Assembly (NCBI GenBank): GCA_020441995.1
Contig: JAGRLC010000034.1
Coordinates: forward strand, 1 to 54,759
Direction of reading: 5' to 3'
DNA length: 54,759 nucleotides
From: Rhodobiaceae bacterium
Lineage (GTDB): Bacteria > Pseudomonadota > Alphaproteobacteria > Rhizobiales > Tepidamorphaceae
A program made the translations under genes and the position numbers. Below the pieces are notes generated by a model that saw only the letters and a program-made list of their open reading frames with translations, had not been told where the DNA came from and did not search any database. Of the stretch, positions 49,674 through 54,759 are shown piece by piece. Position 1 is the first letter of the stretch; each line of letters opens with the position of its first letter.

Positions 49674-51179
49674 TCAGAAGTCGAACTTCACGCCCTGCGC
49701 CAAAGGCAACTCGGCGGAATAGTTCACGGTGTTGGTTTGGCGGCGCATGTAGCCGCGCCACGCATCGGAACCGCTTTCACGGCCGCCGCCGGTTTCCTTC
49801 TCGCCGCCGAAGGCGCCACCGATCTCCGCGCCCGAAGGCCCGATATTGACATTGGCAATGCCGCAATCCGATCCGGCATGGGACAGGAAGGCTTCCGCCT
49901 CGCGCATGTTGAGGGTGAAGATACAGGAGGAAAGGCCCTGCGGTACGTCGTTCTGGATGGCAATCGCCTCATCCAGCGTGTCGTATCCGAGCATGTAGAG
50001 GATCGGCGCGAAGGTCTCGGTACGCACGAGGTCGGTCTGCTTGGGCATTTCGACAATCGCCGGCTCGACATAGGCCCCGCCCTGCGGCACGCCGGAGGTC
50101 ACCTCCTTGCCACCATGCACCGTTGCGCCCTCGGACTTCGCCTTTTCCAGCGCCGCCATCATCCGGGCGCGCGACTCCTGATCGATAACCGGGCCGACCA
50201 GCGTCTTGCCGTCGCGCGGGTCGCCGACGGGAAGGCTGGAATAGGCCTTGGCGAGCTTGGCCGCCAGCTCTTCGTGGATCGAATTATGGGCGATCACCCG
50301 GCGCAGCGTCGTGCAGCGCTGCCCGGCGGTCCCGACGGCTGAGAAGACGATGGCCCGCACCGCCATATCGAGATCGGCCGATGGCGCGACAATCATGGCA
50401 TTGTTGCCGCCCAGTTCCAGGATCGGCTTGCCCCAGCGCGCCATAACCTTGGGACCGACGATCGAACCCATGCGGGTCGAGCCGGTCGCCGAGATGATCG
50501 GCACGTCCTTGGACGAGACGAGAGCCTCGCCGACTTCCGCTCCGCCGACGACAAGCTGCACCAGGCCTTCGGGCGCATCCGCGCCGAAGCGGTCGAGCGC
50601 GCGCTGCATGATCTTCATGGTCGCCATTGCGGTCAGCGGCGTCTTCTCGGACGGTTTCCAGATCACCGGGTCGCCGCAGACCAGAGCCAGAGCCGTGTTC
50701 CATGACCAGACAGCGACGGGAAAGTTGAAGGCGGTGATTACGCCGCAGGGGCCGAGCGGATGCCATGTCTCCATCATCCGGTGACCGGGGCGCTCGGATG
50801 CGATCGTCAGGCCGTAGAGCTGGCGCGACAGGCCGACGGCGAAGTCGCAAATGTCGATCATCTCCTGCACTTCGCCGAGGCCTTCCGAAATGATCTTGCC
50901 GGCTTCCAGCGTCACGACCGCGCCGAGTTCGTCTTTCGACTTGCGCAGTTCCTCGCCCAGCAGGCGGACGAGTTCGCCGCGGCGCGGCGCGGGAACCTGA
51001 CGCCAGGCGCGGAACGCCTCCTGCGCCCTGGCGATAATCGCGGGCATGTCGGCGGGATCGGTTTCCTTTACGCGAGCCACCTCGACGCCATCGATAGGCG
51101 ACTTCACGGCCAGCGTGCCGCCGGTCAACTCGGCTTCGGTCAGGCCCGCTGCTGCGAGAACGTCTTTATGGGTCATCAT
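49674..51179 (-). CDS. ALDH7-type semialdehyde dehydrogenase (aminoadipate-semialdehyde/piperideine-6-carboxylate dehydrogenase family)
   Basis: 501 residues with tandem ATGs at the start and AAGGAG upstream. NAD-binding and catalytic parts are GPCGVITAFNFPVAVWSWN, ISATGSTRMGSIV, the glutamate in LELGGNNA and the catalytic cysteine in GTAGQRCTTLRR. The tail GSDAWRGYMRRQTNTVNYS is diagnostic for the ALDH7/AmaB group, which oxidises 2-aminoadipate 6-semialdehyde in lysine and pipecolate breakdown. Because glutaryl-CoA dehydrogenase is in the same operon, that role, or oxidation of glutarate semialdehyde, is likely. It overlaps the acyltransferase stop by 4 bp and is the last gene before the terminator. 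Confidence 0.93.
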   Translation of the reverse strand: MMTHKDVLAAAGLTEAELTGGTLAVKSPIDGVEVARVKETDPADMPAIIARAQEAFRAWRQVPAPRRGELVRLLGEELRKSKDELGAVVTLEAGKIISEGLGEVQEMIDICDFAVGLSRQLYGLTIASERPGHRMMETWHPLGPCGVITAFNFPVAVWSWNTALALVCGDPVIWKPSEKTPLTAMATMKIMQRALDRFGADAPEGLVQLVVGGAEVGEALVSSKDVPIISATGSTRMGSIVGPKVMARWGKPILELGGNNAMIVAPSADLDMAVRAIVFSAVGTAGQRCTTLRRVIAHNSIHEELAAKLAKAYSSLPVGDPRDGKTLVGPVIDQESRARMMAALEKAKSEGATVHGGKEVTSGVPQGGAYVEPAIVEMPKQTDLVRTETFAPILYMLGYDTLDEAIAIQNDVPQGLSSCIFTLNMREAEAFLSHAGSDCGIANVNIGPSGAEIGGAFGGEKETGGGRESGSDAWRGYMRRQTNTVNYSAELPLAQGVKFDF

Positions 51180-52216
51180 GCGTCTCCTTTGGATACGATT
51201 GCGCGCTGCTCCGGCATTCCCATGGAAGCCAGCAGTGGCGCCTTGTCCTGTTGCGTTCGAAAATCGTCCTTGCTGCCCATACCGAGCCAGCCGGCAAGGA
51301 TCAGGGATTGTGCGACGGCTCCGCCGAGCGTCGTGCCGGGGCCGGTGATAATGAACATGTCCGGCGCGAATTCGCGCGCCGCAACGGTAACCGCCCGGGT
51401 GAAATCATAAGTCTCGGTAACCTGCGTTCCGAGCGTGTAGTCCCACAGCGCATCCGTGTCGGTTGCCTTCGGCCACCAGATCGCGCCACGCCCGTCAATC
51501 AAGGGCAAGCCGGGCTGCGCGAACAGCGCGGGGGGCAGTTTTTCGCGCCCCATGGCCGCCACCGGCTCCTGCAGAGCGGTGTGAAATGCGGCGTGGTTAC
51601 CAAGCCGCATGGGAAAGCGCTCCTGCACCGGATCGACGGCCTTCTCGAAAGCGCCAAGCCCGGCTTCGTTGCCGGCAAGAACCAGCATGCCGCCAAGTTC
51701 TATCGACAAGGCAAGGGCGTGATCCGCCCTGGCGGAGATATCATCGACCAGAGCGAGTAGAGCCGCACGCCGTTCGCGATCCGGCCGCCAGTCCTCGCCC
51801 ACGAAGGGGTAGATCAACTGCCCGCCGATCAGCGACTTCTGCATCAGCGTGCCCATGGTGTTGGCGACGCGGAAACCGTCGCTGGGCGACAAGGCCCCGC
51901 CGCAGGCAAGCGCCGAGTACCAACCCATGGAGTTACCGGTGACGGCGAGAATTTCGATCTGCTCGCGGTCGATCGACATGAAATCGCCCAGCGTCGCCGC
52001 GTAAATCAGCGCCGAGGCGTTATCGCCGCGCGTATGCGTCGATAGCGAGAAACGTTCGGCGCCATCGAGATCGCCCAGCGTCGGCTGTCCTTCGGCGCCG
52101 CGTTGCGCGTCGAAATCCGACAGGAGGCCTTGGTCGGGGAAATGGCGCCCCAGATAACCCAGTTCCGCCTTGTTATAGGTGCCCCGCCCGGGACAGATCA
52201 CCACGGCTGTCTTCAT
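51176..52216 (-). CDS. FabD-like ACP S-malonyltransferase-fold acyltransferase
   Basis: 346 residues. The N-terminus VVICPGRGTYNKAEL is the FabD glycine-rich start, with nucleophile Ser96 in TGNSMGWYSALA and catalytic His208 in GNHAAFHT. The C-terminal region has IITGPGTTLGGAVAQSL, as in acyltransferases. It is not the house-keeping fabD: there is no fatty acid synthesis gene nearby. It overlaps both neighbours by 4 bp, between a fused E1 dehydrogenase and an aldehyde dehydrogenase. A transacylase working on the acyl product of the E1 enzyme is an attractive but untested idea. Confidence 0.85.
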   Translation of the reverse strand: MKTAVVICPGRGTYNKAELGYLGRHFPDQGLLSDFDAQRGAEGQPTLGDLDGAERFSLSTHTRGDNASALIYAATLGDFMSIDREQIEILAVTGNSMGWYSALACGGALSPSDGFRVANTMGTLMQKSLIGGQLIYPFVGEDWRPDRERRAALLALVDDISARADHALALSIELGGMLVLAGNEAGLGAFEKAVDPVQERFPMRLGNHAAFHTALQEPVAAMGREKLPPALFAQPGLPLIDGRGAIWWPKATDTDALWDYTLGTQVTETYDFTRAVTVAAREFAPDMFIITGPGTTLGGAVAQSLILAGWLGMGSKDDFRTQQDKAPLLASMGMPEQRAIVSKGDA

Positions 52217-54402
52217 TTTGCCGCTTCCATCATCTTGCGGGCCGCGACCACGATCGCGTCAGTCGATGGCATCGTCGCGGCATACGCCGGTCCCGTCGCG
52301 ATGAAACTGTCCTCGGCGGTCAGGCGCGCATGCGGCACATTCACCCGCTCGGTCAGCAGAGCCATCAGAGCTTCGGCAAGCCCGCCGGTACGCCGCGTCT
52401 CGTCGACGACCAGCACCTTGCGGCACCCCGAAACGGCCTCGACAATCGCGTCTTCGGGGATAGGCGACAGCCAGCGGATGTCTATCACGCGCGCCGCAAT
52501 CCCTTCCGCCGCGAGCCGCTTCTGCGCCTGACGCGACAGGTATGCGCCGTTACCGAAGGTGAGGATCGCCAGATCCTCTCCATCGCCATGCCGGCCGATT
52601 TCGCCGAAAGCGATCCGTTCAGACGGGTCGGGGTAGCGCGTCATCCATCCGCCATCGCCTGCCTCGTCGAGGTCGCGCATCGGGTAGAGCGCAATCGGTT
52701 CGAGGAAGACGACGACGCGCTGTTCTTCGCGAGCAAGGCGCACGCACTCGCGCAGCATCATCGCCGCATCGGCCCCGTTTGACGGACAGGCCAGAATGAG
52801 CCCGGGAATGTCGCGCAGCACCGCCACCGAATTGTCGTTGTGAAAGTGGCCGCCAAACCCCTTCTGGTAACCCAGCCCCGCGATGCGGACGACCATCGGG
52901 TTCGTGTATTGCCCGTTCGAGAAGAACGGCAGCGTCGCCGCCTCGCCGCGCAACTGGTCCTCGGCATTGTGCAGATATGCCAGGAACTGGATCTCCGGCA
53001 TTGGCAGGAAACCGTTATGAGCGAGCCCGATGCCCAATCCGAGGATCGATTGTTCGTCCAGCAGCGTATCGATGACCCGGGAGGGCCCGAAACGGTCGAC
53101 AAGCTTCTGCGTTACCCCGTAGACGCCGCCCTTGCGGCCGACATCCTCGCCCATCAGGGCGATCTCGCCGTGGGCAAGCATCAGATCGGTCAGCGCCCAG
53201 TTGATCAGGCGTGACATGATCTGCGGTTCGCTCATCGCCTTCAGGTCGTTGCCGAAAGCTTTCGCGCGCGCCTCCGCGCTGGGGCCGTTGACCGACCTGC
53301 AATGACGCGCCGGCGGAACAATGCTCGCCATCACCCCGCCTGCCGTTGAAAGCCGGGGGCGGGTTACCGCCTCGTCCGCGACACGCTCGACGCGCGCATT
53401 GGTGTCGTTGTAGATCGCCAGCGCTTCTTCCTTGTCCAGCGCGCCGGCTAGCGAGAGAAGACGCACCGAATGCAGCAGCGGATCGTTGGCCTCCTCGGCT
53501 TCCACCTCCTCGCGCCGCATGTAGGTGGTCGGCACATCCGCGCCCGCATGGCCGTAAAGGCGCACCGTGCGCATGTGCAGAAAGGCCGGCTTGCGCCGTT
53601 TGCGGACATATTCGGCCGCTTGGGACGCCACGCGGAAGGTGTCGAATATGTCGAGGCCGTCGCATGAGAAATACTGGAGACCCGGCCGGTTCGAGAAGGT
53701 TGCCCCGATCCAGCCTTTCGGCGTTTTCGTCGAAATGCCGATGCCGTTGTCCTCGCAAACGAACAGGAGCGGCAACGGCACGGATTGATAGCTCGTCCAT
53801 TGCGCCGTGTTGAAGGCGCCCTGCGCTGTTGAATGGTTGGCCGAGGCGTCGCCGAACGAGCACATGATGATGGCGTCGTCAGGCAATGCCTTGTGTTCCG
53901 GCGGCTGGCGGCGGGCAAGCCCAAGTGAATAGGCCGCTCCGACCGCCTTCGGGAGGTGACTTGCGATCGTCGACGTCTGCGGCGGGATGTTCAGCACTTT
54001 CGAGCCGAGCACCTTGTGCCGTCCGCCGGAGATCGGGTCTTCCGACGAACAGGCAAACGACAACAGCATGTCCCAGGTGATCGACTGCCCGGGAACCTGG
54101 GCCGACCGGTGAATCTGGAAGGCCGCGTCGCGGTAGTGCAGGAAGGCCATGTCAGTCGGGCGCAGCGCGGCCGCGACCGCGGCCATGCCCTCATGCCCCG
54201 ACGAGCCGATTGTATAGTACCCCTGCCCCGCGGCCTGCATGGCGCGGCTCTTGCGGTCGAGCGCGCGGCAGAGGCAGCCGGACCGGAAGATGGACACCGC
54301 GTCCGTTCCGGTCAGCGGCCCTTCAGGCGCGCGGCCAGGCGGCAAGTCTCCTTCGGCCACACGCCGCAGGAAGTTCTCGTGAACAATTGAAGATCTACCC
54401 AT
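52213..54402 (-). CDS. Thiamine-diphosphate dehydrogenase E1, alpha-beta fusion
   Basis: 729 residues joining both halves of a 2-oxo acid dehydrogenase E1. The alpha part (about 1-365) has the thiamine-binding stretch from FGDASANHSTAQGAFNTAQ to CEDNGIGIS, and IGSSGHEGMAAVAAALRPTD. The beta part (about 390-729) has IALMGEDVGRKGGVYGVTQK, TLLDEQSILGLGIGLAHNG and VVDETRRTGGLAEALMALL. Usual E1 alpha and beta chains are separate; fusions are known in the branched-chain group. No E2 or E3 gene is in the window. Next to glutaryl-CoA dehydrogenase it may act on 2-oxoadipate or a branched-chain acid. It overlaps the acyltransferase gene by 4 bp. Confidence 0.9.
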   Translation of the reverse strand: MGRSSIVHENFLRRVAEGDLPPGRAPEGPLTGTDAVSIFRSGCLCRALDRKSRAMQAAGQGYYTIGSSGHEGMAAVAAALRPTDMAFLHYRDAAFQIHRSAQVPGQSITWDMLLSFACSSEDPISGGRHKVLGSKVLNIPPQTSTIASHLPKAVGAAYSLGLARRQPPEHKALPDDAIIMCSFGDASANHSTAQGAFNTAQWTSYQSVPLPLLFVCEDNGIGISTKTPKGWIGATFSNRPGLQYFSCDGLDIFDTFRVASQAAEYVRKRRKPAFLHMRTVRLYGHAGADVPTTYMRREEVEAEEANDPLLHSVRLLSLAGALDKEEALAIYNDTNARVERVADEAVTRPRLSTAGGVMASIVPPARHCRSVNGPSAEARAKAFGNDLKAMSEPQIMSRLINWALTDLMLAHGEIALMGEDVGRKGGVYGVTQKLVDRFGPSRVIDTLLDEQSILGLGIGLAHNGFLPMPEIQFLAYLHNAEDQLRGEAATLPFFSNGQYTNPMVVRIAGLGYQKGFGGHFHNDNSVAVLRDIPGLILACPSNGADAAMMLRECVRLAREEQRVVVFLEPIALYPMRDLDEAGDGGWMTRYPDPSERIAFGEIGRHGDGEDLAILTFGNGAYLSRQAQKRLAAEGIAARVIDIRWLSPIPEDAIVEAVSGCRKVLVVDETRRTGGLAEALMALLTERVNVPHARLTAEDSFIATGPAYAATMPSTDAIVVAARKMMEAAK

Positions 54403-54409
54403 GGTGCGC

Positions 54410-54759
54410 TCAGAAGAATGCCTGCAAGCCGGTCTGCGCGCGGCCCAGGATCAGGGCATGCACGTCATGCGTGCCCTCATAGGTATTGACCGTCTCGAGA
54501 TTGGCCATGTGGCGGAAGACCTGAAACTCCTCAGAGATGCCGTTGCCGCCATGCATATCGCGCGCCGTCCGCGCGATGTCGAGCGCCTTGCCGCAATTGT
54601 TGCGCTTGATGAGGCTGATCATCTCCGGCGCGGCATTGCCCTCGTCCATCAGCCTGCCGGTCCTGAGCGCGGCCTGCAGGCCGAGCGCGATTTCCGTCTG
54701 CATGTCGGCCAGTTTCTTCTGGAAAAGCTGGGTCTGCGCCAGCGGCTTGCCGAACTGCT
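54410..54759 (-). CDS. gcdH: Glutaryl-CoA dehydrogenase, C-terminal part (N-terminus outside the window)
   Basis: Only the last 115 or so residues are present; the frame runs open to the window edge ([19 protein letters not shown] in frame before the first internal ATG). The sequence [31 protein letters not shown] and [20 protein letters not shown] matches GcdH, and the catalytic glutamate is in YEGTHD. GcdH converts glutaryl-CoA to crotonyl-CoA and CO2, ending lysine, tryptophan and some aromatic or nicotinate routes. It is followed 7 bp later by the E1 fusion gene, so it is upstream in the same operon. Confidence 0.93.
   Translation of the reverse strand, partial: QFGKPLAQTQLFQKKLADMQTEIALGLQAALRTGRLMDEGNAAPEMISLIKRNNCGKALDIARTARDMHGGNGISEEFQVFRHMANLETVNTYEGTHDVHALILGRAQTGLQAFF

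Noticed and set aside
1..54759. Genomic island or transposon carrying the catabolic genes
   Set aside because: No integrase, transposase, tRNA gene, attachment repeats or composition break was seen, so mobility cannot be claimed from this window.

Overview
The window comes from a GC-rich chromosome or large replicon of a Gram-negative bacterium. An alphaproteobacterium, probably of the Hyphomicrobiales, is most likely. I infer this from the dense mix of Dpp, Liv and TRAP transporters, CoxLMS-type molybdenum hydroxylases, acyl-CoA ligases, frequent ATGA start/stop overlaps, and Rrf2 and GNAT genes resembling badM and badL. No rRNA, tRNA, CRISPR array, insertion sequence or phage gene was seen. 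Apart from four intergenic stretches of 310-480 bp, nearly everything is coding.

Layout. (1) 1-5.1 kb: a leftward dipeptide-type ABC operon dppA-B-C-D-F, with dppF cut by the window edge. (2) 5.3-6.7 kb: a PilZ-domain gene and a DUF2848 gene. (3) 6.7-17.6 kb: a long leftward run read as GNAT, Rrf2, then livK-H-M-G-F, a benzoate-CoA-ligase-type enzyme, a MarR regulator, flavin reductase HpaC, monooxygenase HpaB and a cupin. (4) 17.9-27.3 kb: mainly rightward genes, starting with a three-subunit molybdenum hydroxylase whose large subunit carries a fused CoxG domain. An MBL-fold hydrolase, a cupin, two alpha/beta hydrolases and an acyl-CoA dehydrogenase follow, with a MaoC gene in reverse. (5) 27.3-34.9 kb: a leftward operon with a second molybdenum hydroxylase, an MBL hydrolase, an enoyl-CoA hydratase-like protein, an SDR lacking its catalytic pair and an acyl-CoA ligase. 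(6) 35.1-42.6 kb: a tandem HxlR regulator, an enamidase-like amidohydrolase, a DUF1185 protein, a second MarR, a divergent second HpaB, and an enoyl-CoA hydratase with another CoA ligase. (7) 42.9-49.2 kb: an XRE-cupin regulator, a GlcD-type FAD oxidase, a DapA-family lyase and a TRAP transporter. (8) 49.7-54.8 kb: a tightly coupled leftward operon of glutaryl-CoA dehydrogenase (cut), a fused E1 alpha-beta dehydrogenase, a FabD-like acyltransferase and an ALDH7-type aldehyde dehydrogenase, closed by a strong terminator.

How the parts may work together (inference). The middle 36 kb looks like a catabolic region for one or more aromatic or N-heteroaromatic carboxylic acids. Uptake would be by Liv or Dpp, CoA activation by the ligases, hydroxylation by two HpaB paralogues and two water-using Mo hydroxylases, and ring opening by hydrolases including the enamidase homologue. 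Side chains would then be processed by crotonases, MaoC and acyl-CoA dehydrogenases. The enamidase reaction known from nicotinate fermentation yields a C6 formyl-diacid, and the last operon contains a semialdehyde dehydrogenase and glutaryl-CoA dehydrogenase that could finish such a route. The substrate cannot be fixed from sequence alone.

Regulatory structure is clear at several places. Each of the three solute-binding-protein genes (dppA, livK, dctP) is followed by a perfect GC-rich stem-loop before its permease genes. Candidate operators lie next to the Rrf2, MarR and HxlR genes.
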